Origin: an uncultured Draconibacterium sp.
GTDB lineage: Bacteria; Bacteroidota; Bacteroidia; Bacteroidales; Prolixibacteraceae
Direction: 5' to 3'
Assembly: GCA_947492175.1 (NCBI GenBank)
Contig: CANLMQ010000001.1
Coordinates: 248,001 to 312,000 of the forward strand
Length of the DNA stretch: 64,000 nt
Both the position numbers and the translations under genes were made by a program. Positions within the stretch are counted from its first letter, which is position 1, and each line of letters starts with the position of its first letter. This document shows, piece after piece, positions 27,924 to 36,553 of this stretch. The notes under the pieces were generated by a model. It was not told the DNA's origin, did not search any database, and was given only the letters and a program-made list of their open reading frames with translations.

Positions 27924-27955
27924 TTTGGCTGGCGACACTTAAAAATGTACATTTG
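27924..27955 (+). promoter_or_regulatory. Promoter for the AMP nucleosidase operon
   Basis: TTTG at 27924-27927, a 20-base spacer, then TACATTTG at 27948-27955: a good fit to the Bacteroidota sigma-ABfr pattern. It would yield a leader of about 50 bases before the chosen ATG at 28013 and supports that start rather than 27977. Confidence 0.65.
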
Positions 27956-28012
27956 TCACAACCGTAAACCAAAACATTGGTAACGCGGTTCAAAGGTATA
28001 AATTTCCAGATT

Positions 28013-28783
28013 ATGAAAACCAAAAAAGACATTGTGGAAAACTGGCTTCCACGTTACACTGGTAAACAATTAGAAGATTTTGGGAAACACATTTTGCTAA
28101 CCAATTTTCAAGGTTATGTAGAACGGTTTGCCAAAAAATTTGAAGTACCAATTGATGGTGCCGACAGAAATATGCCTAGTGCAACTGCCGAAGGTATTAC
28201 AATGATAAATTTTGGTATGGGAAGTCCGAACGCGGCAACAGTTATGGATTTGCTGGGAGCAATCCATCCCCGGGGGGTTCTCTTTCTGGGAAAATGCGGT
28301 GGACTGAAACGTAAAAATAAACTGGGTGACTTAATTCTGCCCATTGCTGCCATTCGCAGCGATGGTACTTCCGACGATTACCTGCCACCTGAGGTTCCGG
28401 CACTTCCTGCATTTAATCTCCAACGTGCGGTTTCGCATATTTTGCGGAATAAAGAGCAAGATTACTGGACAGGCGTGGTTTTTACCACCAACCGCCGGGT
28501 TTGGGAGTACGACGAACGGTTTAAAAAATACCTGACAAAAACACGGGCCATGGCTATCGACATGGAAACAGCCACCCTGTTTACCGTTGGATTTGCCAAC
28601 CAAATACCAACCGGAGCTTTGTTACTGGTGTCTGATCAGCCCATGATTTCAACCGGGGTAAAAACCGAAGCCAGCGATAAAAAAGTAAGTTCAAGTTATG
28701 TCGACTTGCATATTCAGGCCGGAATTGATGCCTTACTCGAAGTAAAAAACAACGGACTATCAGTTAAACACTTAAGATTTTAA
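28013..28783 (+). CDS. amn: AMP nucleosidase
   Basis: The frame opens at 27977 but the ATG at 28013 gives MKTKKDIVENWLPRYTG, a usual N-terminus, so 256 residues. It belongs to the nucleoside phosphorylase fold: INFGMGSPNAATVMDLL, GVLFLGKCGGLKRKNKLGDLI, RAMAIDMETATLFTVGF and LVSDQP are the phosphate, ribose and base-binding motifs. The Bacteroidota short form hydrolyses AMP to adenine and ribose-5-phosphate and lacks the extra N-terminal domain of E. coli Amn. It has its own promoter and is followed by holA after 1 base, suggesting an operon. Confidence 0.9.
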   Translation: MKTKKDIVENWLPRYTGKQLEDFGKHILLTNFQGYVERFAKKFEVPIDGADRNMPSATAEGITMINFGMGSPNAATVMDLLGAIHPRGVLFLGKCGGLKRKNKLGDLILPIAAIRSDGTSDDYLPPEVPALPAFNLQRAVSHILRNKEQDYWTGVVFTTNRRVWEYDERFKKYLTKTRAMAIDMETATLFTVGFANQIPTGALLLVSDQPMISTGVKTEASDKKVSSSYVDLHIQAGIDALLEVKNNGLSVKHLRF

Positions 28784-28784
28784 A

Positions 28785-29786
28785 ATGGAGTTTGGAGATA
28801 TATTACAAAATCTGAAAAAAGGGATTTACCACCCCATTTATTTACTCCAGGGAGAAGAGCCGTATTTTATTGATGAGTTTTCAAATTACATCGAAAAAAA
28901 TGTGCTTACCGATGCTGAAAAAGGATTTAACCAAACCATTTTTTACGGGAAAGACTCGGATGCACTTACCATTGCTGAAAGCGCGATGCGTTTCCCGATG
29001 ATGGCCAACAAACAGGTGATAATTGTGAAAGAAGCACAAAGTCTGGCTAAAATCGATACGCTTGCCTCGTATGCCGAAAAGCCCCTTGACTCGACTATCC
29101 TTGTGCTTGACTATAAATACAAAAACCTCGACTCAAGGACAAAACTGGTAAAAGCAATCAAGAAGAACGGGGTTGTTTTCACTTCTAAAAAACTGTACGA
29201 AAATAAAATACCGGGCTGGATTGATGTTTATCTGAAAAATCACAATTACACAATTACGCCACAGGCCGCTTTGTTACTTACATCGTACCTGGGAACCGAA
29301 TTAAGCAAAATTGCAAACGAACTAAACAAATTGGTAATTGCAGTAAAAGACACAAATAAAATAACACCCGAACATATTGAAAAAAACATTGGCCTGAGCA
29401 AGGACTTTAACCTGTTAGAATTACAAAATGCACTGGGTGAAAAAAACGTCTTAAAAGCCAATAAAATAATCCGGTATTTTGGGGCAAACCCAACACTTAA
29501 TCCCATTCAGAAAACCATTGCCGGGCTTTATTTCTATTTTTCAAAACTGTTTACGTATCATTTCCTGAAAGATAAATCGGAGCGAAACGTTGCTGCGGAG
29601 CTGCGCGTACACCCGTTTTTTGTGCGCGAATATGTAGCGGCAGCAAAAAAATACTCGCCAACAAAGCTCTACGAAATAATGGGTATTTTACGCGAGTACG
29701 ACATGAAAAGCAAAGGCTTTAATGTTTCAACAATGGTTGAAACCGGTGATTTACAAAAGGAAATGATTTATAAAATTTTACATTAA
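28785..29786 (+). CDS. holA: DNA polymerase III delta subunit
   Basis: A 333-residue HolA-family protein, the clamp-loader wrench that opens the beta sliding clamp. The N-terminus GIYHPIYLLQGEEPYFIDEF is the vestigial ATPase domain without a functional Walker A; QVIIVKEAQSLAKID and LVLDYKYKNLDSRTKL follow; the C-terminal collar domain has NALGEKNVLKANKIIRYFG. Length is usual. It follows amn by one base and is itself followed immediately by the rhomboid gene (0 bases), so the three are one transcript. Confidence 0.93.
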   Translation: MEFGDILQNLKKGIYHPIYLLQGEEPYFIDEFSNYIEKNVLTDAEKGFNQTIFYGKDSDALTIAESAMRFPMMANKQVIIVKEAQSLAKIDTLASYAEKPLDSTILVLDYKYKNLDSRTKLVKAIKKNGVVFTSKKLYENKIPGWIDVYLKNHNYTITPQAALLLTSYLGTELSKIANELNKLVIAVKDTNKITPEHIEKNIGLSKDFNLLELQNALGEKNVLKANKIIRYFGANPTLNPIQKTIAGLYFYFSKLFTYHFLKDKSERNVAAELRVHPFFVREYVAAAKKYSPTKLYEIMGILREYDMKSKGFNVSTMVETGDLQKEMIYKILH

Positions 29787-30398
29787 ATGATTACATGGTT
29801 TATAATTGGCATTACTGCCGTAGTCTCATATATTGCTTTTCATAACCACGAGATATCAAGCAAGCTGCAGTTTAATGCAGCTCAAATTGTTCACCGAAAA
29901 GAATATTACCGGTTGATATCGCATGCATTTATTCATGCCAATTGGCCTCACCTGGTTGTAAACATGATGGTGCTTTATTTTTTTGGACGAAACATTGAAG
30001 CTTATTTAGGTTACTTCTTTGGCAACAAAGCAACAGCATATTTTTTATTGCTTTATTTCGGAGGAATTTTAGCATCAAACATCTGGAGCCTGATAAAACA
30101 CAAAAACAATTATTATTACAATGCAGTTGGCGCTTCGGGAGCAGTGTCGGCTGTACTTTTTGCAACCATATTTTTTCAGCCCTGGGAGCCGCTTTATTTA
30201 TTTGCAGTTGTGCCAATTCCCGGAATTCTTTTTGCGCTTGGTTATTTGTTTTATTCGTATCAAATGAGTAAAAAACAAAAAGACAATGTGGCACATGATG
30301 CCCACTTCCTGGGAGCAGTATTCGGATTTGTATTTCCAATCCTGTTAAAACCCGAATTGTTCGACCGTTTTATCGATCATTTGTTTTCGTTTTTATAA
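29787..30398 (+). CDS. Rhomboid family intramembrane serine protease
   Basis: A 203-residue membrane protein with six helices. The essential motifs are present: HANWPHLVVNMMVLYFFG (the H-x-N region of helix 2), YNAVGASGAVSAVLFAT with catalytic serine in GASG, and DAHFLGAVFGFVFP with the catalytic histidine near the end. It starts at the base after holA stops. Rhomboids cut membrane proteins inside the bilayer; natural substrates here are unknown. Three bases after its stop begins the conserved leader element described at 30401. Confidence 0.93.
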   Translation: MITWFIIGITAVVSYIAFHNHEISSKLQFNAAQIVHRKEYYRLISHAFIHANWPHLVVNMMVLYFFGRNIEAYLGYFFGNKATAYFLLLYFGGILASNIWSLIKHKNNYYYNAVGASGAVSAVLFATIFFQPWEPLYLFAVVPIPGILFALGYLFYSYQMSKKQKDNVAHDAHFLGAVFGFVFPILLKPELFDRFIDHLFSFL

Positions 30399-30400
30399 GA

Positions 30401-30540
30401 ATGAAAGGAGCATGGTCTGGCTAATACAAAAATACATGAATATTTTGTCAATGCGAGTTCCACGGGTATCGAAGCACAAAATTTGCACAAGCGCCATATG
30501 TGCCTGAAATACGAAACATTAACCAAAATATATTCAAGTG
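30401..30540 (+). promoter_or_regulatory. Structured leader element, copy E (GTG type)
   Basis: Begins ATGAAAGGAGCATG and continues, after 36 bases, with ATGCGAGTTCCACGGG, then ends at the GTG start of the aminotransferase gene. A GCAT/ATGC helix opens the first hairpin; CAC (30461-30463) plus TCGAA (30469-30473) can pair with TTCAA-GTG (30533-30540), putting the start codon in a stem; inside it GCACA (30474-30478) pairs with TGTGC (30499-30503). About 78 of 99 aligned bases are shared with copy D at 58118-58256 without gaps. It fills the gap between the rhomboid and aminotransferase genes. Confidence 0.6.
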
Positions 30541-31365
30541 AATTTTATCATTATAAACGGGCAGGTAATTTCAAAACAAGAAGCCAACCTCACAGAATTT
30601 CTGTGGGACGAACCTCTGATTATGTCGCAAAAAGTGTGGTTTGGTTTTGGGGGTATTCCGCTTTTTCACGAAAATATAGGATCTATTGAACGACAGCTAA
30701 ACACCTTTAATCTTTCGTTACCCCCTTTGTTTAAAAATAAACGCGAGCTTTTTCGCCTGACCAAACGAATGCTGAACAAAAACAAGTTCTATCGCTCGGG
30801 ATTTGTGAATTACCAATTCTTTATTTCGGGTCAAACCATTAATTCGCTGATTACCTGCAAAGCATTTCCTGAATTTGAATATACTTTCCCAAAAAGCGGC
30901 CTGTTACTTGATTTTTCGGAGGTTAAGAAAAACTCACTTTCCGTAACAGCACGTTATAAAATCCACAACGAAACATTATGGGAGGCAGCAAAATCAAACG
31001 CAGCAAAAAAAGGGTGGCAAGGTTCAGTTCTGTTAAACGAAAAAGAAAATATCTGTGAAGGTTTGGGCACTAATATTTTTATGGTAAAAGACGATGTATT
31101 GGTCACACCGTCATTGGATTCAGGATGCTACGAGGATACATTTCGTCGGGTAATATTGGAATTGGCAAAATCCTTCAAACTAAAGATTATTGAAACACCT
31201 GCCATAAAAAAAGAACACCTCTTTAGCATGGATGAAGTATTTTTTGCCAGCGAAGAACAGGGGATAAAATGGATTTTAGGAGTTGAGTCCAAACGATTTG
31301 TGCACGAATATTCAGATGAAATTCATTATAAATTAAACACCTTTTTAAAGGAAAAAATAATTTAA
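30538..31365 (+). CDS. Aminotransferase class IV (PabC/BCAT-like)
   Basis: A 275-residue fold-type IV PLP enzyme. The start is GTG at 30538, supported because the same ATTCAAGTGAA context precedes the arsP-like gene in copy D of the leader. Motifs: ARYKIHNETLWEAAKSNAA holds the likely PLP lysine, ICEGLGTNIFMVKDDVLVTP is the classic EGxxxNIF signature, and MDEVFFASEEQGI closes the fold. Likely 4-amino-4-deoxychorismate lyase or a branched-chain/D-amino-acid transaminase; sequence alone does not decide. It lies downstream of amn-holA-rhomboid and probably in the same operon, with translation perhaps governed by the leader. Confidence 0.82.
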   Translation: MNFIIINGQVISKQEANLTEFLWDEPLIMSQKVWFGFGGIPLFHENIGSIERQLNTFNLSLPPLFKNKRELFRLTKRMLNKNKFYRSGFVNYQFFISGQTINSLITCKAFPEFEYTFPKSGLLLDFSEVKKNSLSVTARYKIHNETLWEAAKSNAAKKGWQGSVLLNEKENICEGLGTNIFMVKDDVLVTPSLDSGCYEDTFRRVILELAKSFKLKIIETPAIKKEHLFSMDEVFFASEEQGIKWILGVESKRFVHEYSDEIHYKLNTFLKEKII

Positions 31366-31405
31366 TCAAACGCTGTTTCTTCTATACAAAGATTACAGCC
31401 TTCTT

Positions 31406-31996
31406 CTAATTTAACAGCGGATTTTCAGGGAAATTTTCCCAAACAGAATAACGGGCCCCTGCTTTTTTCACAAACTCAACCCACGACGATTCGCTGAGAT
31501 CGCGCATAACAGCTGCCGGCTCAACATCGGTTACCAACCACGAATCTTCTTTTAACTCATTTTCCAACTGACCGGCATCCCAACCTGAATAACCAAGGAA
31601 AAAACGGATATCACTCGGACTTATCATTCCACGTTTTATATCTCGCTTAAGCACCTCAAAATCACCGCCCCAATACAAATCATCCAAAACATGTATACTT
31701 CCGGGCAATTTATCGCCTAATTTATGAATGTAATAAACAGAATCAGTTGCTACCGGCCCTCCCAGATACACATCGGCATCGCATTCTGGAAAATCAGGAA
31801 AGACATCGTGAATGGGAAAATCAACTTTTTTATTTAAAATAAATCCCACAGCACCTTTCTCGCTGTGTGCAACTAAAAATACAACCGAACGATTAAAATA
31901 ATTTCCTGTTAAAAATGGTTCAGCAATTAATATCCGACCTTTTTGTGGCGCGATATTATTCGTCTTTATCTTAAATATGTCCAGCTTATCACTCAT
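31406..31996 (-). CDS. YqgE/AlgH family protein
   Basis: A 196-residue protein of DUF179. Characteristic stretches are KGRILIAEPFLTGNYFNRSVVFLVAH near residue 18, GAVGFILNKKVDFPIHDVFP, VYLGGPVATDSVYYIHK and FFLGYSGWDAGQLENELKEDSWLV. The fold is known but the biochemical role is unsettled; AlgH affects transcription in Pseudomonas. It is convergent with the aminotransferase gene and lies upstream-adjacent to a DivIC-like gene, 88 bases apart, same strand. Confidence 0.92.
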   Translation of the reverse strand: MSDKLDIFKIKTNNIAPQKGRILIAEPFLTGNYFNRSVVFLVAHSEKGAVGFILNKKVDFPIHDVFPDFPECDADVYLGGPVATDSVYYIHKLGDKLPGSIHVLDDLYWGGDFEVLKRDIKRGMISPSDIRFFLGYSGWDAGQLENELKEDSWLVTDVEPAAVMRDLSESSWVEFVKKAGARYSVWENFPENPLLN

Positions 31997-32083
31997 TCTA
32001 AAAGCAATATAAGAAATTTAAACTATCCATCAAACAGTTACGGAGTACTTACTATGAATAAACGGATTTCTTAAGAGAATGTT

Positions 32084-32395
32084 CTATTTCTCTTCTTCAA
32101 CTACGATAAAAACATCTTCGCCTGACTTTGACATATAATATTGTTCGCGGGCAAACTTTTCCAGTTCTTCCTTTCCCAGACTAAGATCTTCAAGCTTTTG
32201 TTTGTCGGAAGCAATGCGTTCTTTATAATACGCTTTTTGCTGAATAAGATCGTTTAATTGTTGTTTACTTTCTATGTGTTCAACAATACTATTCTCATCG
32301 AAGAATATAATCCAGGTTAAAAACAGAATTGAAACAATAACAAACTTGTTGCTTATTATACTATATATTCCCGAATCTGTTAGTTTCTTCTTCAT
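32084..32395 (-). CDS. Septum formation initiator (FtsB/DivIC-like)
   Basis: The frame opens at 32437, but the methionine at 32395 gives MKKKLTDSGIYSIISNKFVIVSILFLTW, a proper short cytoplasmic tail plus membrane helix, so I prefer 103 residues. A coiled coil follows (KQQLNDLIQQKAYYKERIASDKQKLEDL) and then the conserved DivIC ending LEKFAREQYYMSKSGEDVFIV. Together these identify the FtsB/DivIC family, which links the divisome to FtsL and FtsQ in the periplasm. Length is typical. It lies 60 bases downstream of the RocA-type gene on the same strand. Confidence 0.88.
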   Translation of the reverse strand: MKKKLTDSGIYSIISNKFVIVSILFLTWIIFFDENSIVEHIESKQQLNDLIQQKAYYKERIASDKQKLEDLSLGKEELEKFAREQYYMSKSGEDVFIVVEEEK

Positions 32396-32497
32396 ATGAT
32401 GCAAATATGCAACAAAAGTAGACATCTTAGGGCGCAAAAAAAAGAGGAGATGAAATAAATCAACTCCTCTTTATAAACAACTTAACGTTGGTATATC

Positions 32498-34135
32498 TTA
32501 TTCAGCATCTGGTTGAAAGTTCGGATACGTATAATTTGTTGCCGGTACAAAAGTTTCTTTAATTGTACGGATTGACGTCCAGCGCAAGAAGTTAAAAATA
32601 GAACCTGCTTTATCATCAGTACCCGATCCGCGGGCGCCACCAAATGGTTGCTGGCCAACTACGGCTCCGGTTGGTTTATCGTTAATATAGAAGTTACCTG
32701 CACAGTTCTCCAGACGTTTTGTAATTTTTTCGATGTTGTAACGGTTCTGCGAAAGTACAGCTCCGGTTAAGGCATAAATCGATGTTTTATCTAAAATATC
32801 CAAGGTCTCATCCAGTTTTTCGTCTTCGTAAACATAAATGGTTAAAACCGGACCAAACAATTCTTCTTCCATGGTCACATAATCAGGCTTTTTAGCCAGA
32901 ATCACGGTTGGTTCTACAAAGTACCCAACCGATTTATCACAATTTCCACCAAAGATTACTTCAGCATCTTCGTCTTCTTTTGCGCGGTCGATAAAACCTT
33001 TCAGCTTATCAAACGACGATTCGTCGATTACAGCGTTAACAAAATTGGTAAAATCTTCCGGTGGCCCCATTTTCACTGTAGCCAGCTCTTTACCAAATAA
33101 CTCTTTTACTTTTGGCCAGATACTTTCAGGTATATAAACTCGTGAAGCTGCCGAACATTTTTGTCCCTGGTATTCGAATGCACCACGTAACATCGCAATT
33201 GTAAGAACTTGCGGATCAACTGTATTGTCGGCAAAAATGAAATCTTTTCCACCTGTTTCACCAACAATGCGCGGATATGATTTGTATTTGTAAATATTTT
33301 CACCAATGGTTTTCCAGATACTCTGGAATACGCCGGTAGAACCGGTAAAATGTATACCTGCAAACTCAGGATGCGTTAAAACCACGTCAGCCGTAACCGG
33401 GCCAGAAGCATAAACCAGATTGATAACTCCATCGGGAAGACCTGCTTCCTTGAATATTTCCATAATTACACCAGCAGAATAAACCGCAGTTTTAGATGGT
33501 TTCCAAACTGCAACGTTACCCATTAATGCAGGAGCCGCTGGAAGGTTTCCGGCAATAGAAGTAAAATTAAACGGTGTTAATGCAAAAACAAATCCTTCCA
33601 ACGGGCGGAACTCATTGTAATTCCACATTCCCGGAGCCGATTCCGGTTGTATTTTATAAATGTCAGTCATTACCTGAACCCCAAATCGTAAAAAGTCAGC
33701 AAATTCGCAGGCCGCATCAATTTCTGCCTGGAAAGCATTTTTTGATTGCCCCAACATTGTTGCTGCATTAATTTTGGCGCGATAAGGTCCTGCCAATAAA
33801 TCGGCCGCTTTCAAAAAGATAGAAGCACGGTGTTGCCACGACATATTTGCCCACTCTTCTCTGGCTTCCAATGCTGCATCAATTGCCATCTCAACATGAC
33901 TTGCATCTCCCTGGTTGTAATAGCCCAGTGTATGTTTTATTTCGTGTGGAGGAAACATTCTTTCCTTTCGGTCGGTATAAACCTCTCTCCCGCCAATAAC
34001 CATTGGCTGATCAATTTCTACTGAACGTAATTCGGCAATTTTTGCTTTTAATTCAACTCTCTCGGGGGTTCCCGGAGCATAACTTAAAACCGGCTCGTTT
34101 TTTGCAACCGGCACATTAAAAATTCCTTTAGGCAT
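32498..34135 (-). CDS. pruA: L-glutamate gamma-semialdehyde (P5C) dehydrogenase
   Basis: A 545-residue aldehyde dehydrogenase. It opens with MPKGIFNVPVAKNEPVLSYAPGTPER, typical of the P5CDH1-type enzymes that end proline degradation by oxidising glutamate semialdehyde to glutamate with NAD. Visible are ALTPFNFTSIAGNLPAAPALMGN (cofactor channel), HFTGSTGVFQSIW, RIVGETGGKDFIFAD (general base glutamate) and the nucleophile cysteine in YQGQKCSAASRVYIPESIW, plus FGGARGSGTDDKAG. Complete length. No proline dehydrogenase lies beside it. Followed by the DivIC-like gene. Confidence 0.94.
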   Translation of the reverse strand: MPKGIFNVPVAKNEPVLSYAPGTPERVELKAKIAELRSVEIDQPMVIGGREVYTDRKERMFPPHEIKHTLGYYNQGDASHVEMAIDAALEAREEWANMSWQHRASIFLKAADLLAGPYRAKINAATMLGQSKNAFQAEIDAACEFADFLRFGVQVMTDIYKIQPESAPGMWNYNEFRPLEGFVFALTPFNFTSIAGNLPAAPALMGNVAVWKPSKTAVYSAGVIMEIFKEAGLPDGVINLVYASGPVTADVVLTHPEFAGIHFTGSTGVFQSIWKTIGENIYKYKSYPRIVGETGGKDFIFADNTVDPQVLTIAMLRGAFEYQGQKCSAASRVYIPESIWPKVKELFGKELATVKMGPPEDFTNFVNAVIDESSFDKLKGFIDRAKEDEDAEVIFGGNCDKSVGYFVEPTVILAKKPDYVTMEEELFGPVLTIYVYEDEKLDETLDILDKTSIYALTGAVLSQNRYNIEKITKRLENCAGNFYINDKPTGAVVGQQPFGGARGSGTDDKAGSIFNFLRWTSIRTIKETFVPATNYTYPNFQPDAE

Positions 34136-34362
34136 AACTCTATACTTTTTTATTAGATTGATTTCAAACTTTCAGTACAAAGCTAAAGAATAGCAGAGGT
34201 CTAAATCATAACAAAAATCAGGACGACAAAAATAACCGGGAGAAAAATTAGTTGATTATCAGACAGATAATTTTGACATACTAAAAAACAAAACAAATAT
34301 CAGTTTTTTAAATTCCCATTTTGAAAATATTTTATGTAAAAAAGCACAGAATTCGCGACACA

Positions 34363-36471
34363 ATGGCCTTTTTTAATATTTTTACAATGTTGTTAAGGAG
34401 AATTTCGAACATAGTATCCAACAAATTTTGGGCTGCACATGATAAAATGGAACAAAAGCAGCTCCTTCAACTTCTACTCATATGGGGAGTTGTGGGTTTT
34501 GTGTCAATAATTTCACTGATCCTGCATCTTTTATCCCCCGATTTAAGGAATTGCCCAATTTGCGATATCATGTTAATTGCCGTCTCAGTAATGGCTGTGG
34601 TATGCTGCTTAAATGGAAAAACCAATTGTGCTGTCAATACCACATTTTCGATTCCCGTATTTGTATATGCACATTATATATCTGATTTCAACTCACATTT
34701 ACCTCCCATCGAAACGGTACATCAGTCAACCTGGTGGTTAATGGGCGGCCTTGTTTTTCTTTATTATTACTCGAGGCTAGAAACCAGAACTGTATTATAC
34801 TTTTTTGTTTCGCTGGCAGTAATTTCTCTACAGTTATATAAAGCCGACCACCTGCTCGACTCGTTTACTTATTTTACACCGGTTATCACGAATCCCTTGC
34901 TGACTTTTACTGCTTTCTTCCTGACAACCTTCTACCTTCGTAAAAGATTGATTACAATTATCGAAAAACTGGAAGAGCAATTAAAACAAAGTAATGAAAG
35001 TATTAACAGAGTACTGCAAAACTCAACGTTCTTAATAACAAAACTGAGTGCCGTTCGCGACGAAGACGGAAATGTGATTAATCTTATTGTTGACAAAGTA
35101 AACAATGCTTTTGAATCAGCCTTTAAATTGAACCTTTACCAGGTACAGGGACAAGAAGCCGAATATGTCTTCAATTTAATTTTTAAAGCGAAATTCGATG
35201 TAAACAGAATCGTTCTTTTTAATAAAAAGAAGGTAAGCGAATACCATGCCCGAAACCTTGATCAATGGTTTAAAATTCATGTATTAAACCCCAGCTACAA
35301 TCAGTATTATATTGCTTTTGAAGACATTACACAAATTAAAAACAAACTGGCAGAATTGGAGGCCAGCAAACGCAGGTACAAAGTATTGCTGGAAGCTATT
35401 CCGGATATCTTTTTTGTAATTGACAAAGATGGTATTTACGAAGATTTTGTAATTAAAGAAAGTGACCTCTTTAAAATGGAGGACGCAAACATTATAGGCA
35501 GCTCAATTTACGATGCCGGGTTCCCTGACAACATGGCTAAAAAAATATATTCATGTATTCAGCACTGTTTAAAAACCAATTCGATAGAAACCATTGAATA
35601 CTCTTTAAACACGCCAAACGGAACCTTTCTGTTTGAAATGAGACTGGCCAAGTTAACTACCCACTCGGTTATTTCGGTGGCACGCGACATAACAAAACGT
35701 AAAACTGCTGAGTTTGCTCTTGAAAAAGCTTTGGGTCGTGCTGAAGAATCTGACAGATTAAAATCAGCGTTCCTGGCAAACCTTTCACACGAAATCCGAA
35801 CTCCGATGAACATCATTACCAACTTTACCCGCATGTTGGCTTCTCCGGATATAGAAGGGATGGAACGTCTTGAACTTACAGATGCTATCACACAAAACGG
35901 CCTCCAATTAATGAATATGATTGACAACACAATCCATCTTTCAAAAATTGAAACAGAATCGATTGCCGTTAGTCATAACTTTTGCAAAATAAATCCACTT
36001 TTACGCGACATCTATAACGAGGTTGCTCCAAATATTCCGGATACAAAAGATGTACAAATGAAACTGAATTTTGATGTTGCCAACACAGAATTTGGTTTTG
36101 TAACCGACAATAAGCTGTTAAAAGAAACGCTTTCAATACTTGTTGACAATGCAGTTAAATACACCCAAAGAGGGTTGGTAACACTTGGCTACGAAATGAT
36201 TCGTAACGACAGTATAAAATTTAAAGTTACCGATACCGGTATTGGTATACCCAAAGACGATTTCGAAAACATCTTCAGCCGTTTTTACCGCGTACAAAAC
36301 AGGATTAATCAATCTACTTCCGGCTCCGGAGTTGGATTACCAATTGCACAACACTATGTATCGTTGTTAGGTGGCGAACTGGAATTTGACTCAGCCATTG
36401 ATAAAGGAAGTGAATTTTGGTTTACACTCAGGTTTAACGAGGGCCGTGGATACATGAAAATTGTAAGCTGA
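34363..36471 (+). CDS. Membrane-bound PAS-domain hybrid-free sensor histidine kinase
   Basis: The frame begins at a TTG (34321); I take the ATG at 34363, giving 702 residues. An N-terminal block of about six hydrophobic helices is followed by a short coiled coil, two PAS-like domains (about 200-420), and the kinase: HisKA with AFLANLSHEIRTPMNIITNF (phospho-His), HATPase with LVDNAVKYTQRGLV, KVTDTGIGIPKDDFENIFSRFYR and SGSGVGLPIAQHYVSLLGGEL. There is no receiver domain and no response-regulator gene beside it, so the partner is elsewhere. Signal unknown. It is divergent from pruA, sharing a 227-base upstream region. Confidence 0.92.
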   Translation: MAFFNIFTMLLRRISNIVSNKFWAAHDKMEQKQLLQLLLIWGVVGFVSIISLILHLLSPDLRNCPICDIMLIAVSVMAVVCCLNGKTNCAVNTTFSIPVFVYAHYISDFNSHLPPIETVHQSTWWLMGGLVFLYYYSRLETRTVLYFFVSLAVISLQLYKADHLLDSFTYFTPVITNPLLTFTAFFLTTFYLRKRLITIIEKLEEQLKQSNESINRVLQNSTFLITKLSAVRDEDGNVINLIVDKVNNAFESAFKLNLYQVQGQEAEYVFNLIFKAKFDVNRIVLFNKKKVSEYHARNLDQWFKIHVLNPSYNQYYIAFEDITQIKNKLAELEASKRRYKVLLEAIPDIFFVIDKDGIYEDFVIKESDLFKMEDANIIGSSIYDAGFPDNMAKKIYSCIQHCLKTNSIETIEYSLNTPNGTFLFEMRLAKLTTHSVISVARDITKRKTAEFALEKALGRAEESDRLKSAFLANLSHEIRTPMNIITNFTRMLASPDIEGMERLELTDAITQNGLQLMNMIDNTIHLSKIETESIAVSHNFCKINPLLRDIYNEVAPNIPDTKDVQMKLNFDVANTEFGFVTDNKLLKETLSILVDNAVKYTQRGLVTLGYEMIRNDSIKFKVTDTGIGIPKDDFENIFSRFYRVQNRINQSTSGSGVGLPIAQHYVSLLGGELEFDSAIDKGSEFWFTLRFNEGRGYMKIVS

Positions 36472-36553
36472 CTTCAAGACTGTTTCTCCAGCAAAAGCCA
36501 TAATTCAACTCATCCAAAATATAGAATCAGAATTACCTCCGGAACAAACTGGC

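Noticed and set aside
30483..30689. Plus-strand ORF of 68 codons
   Set aside because: Overlaps leader element E and the aminotransferase gene in another frame.
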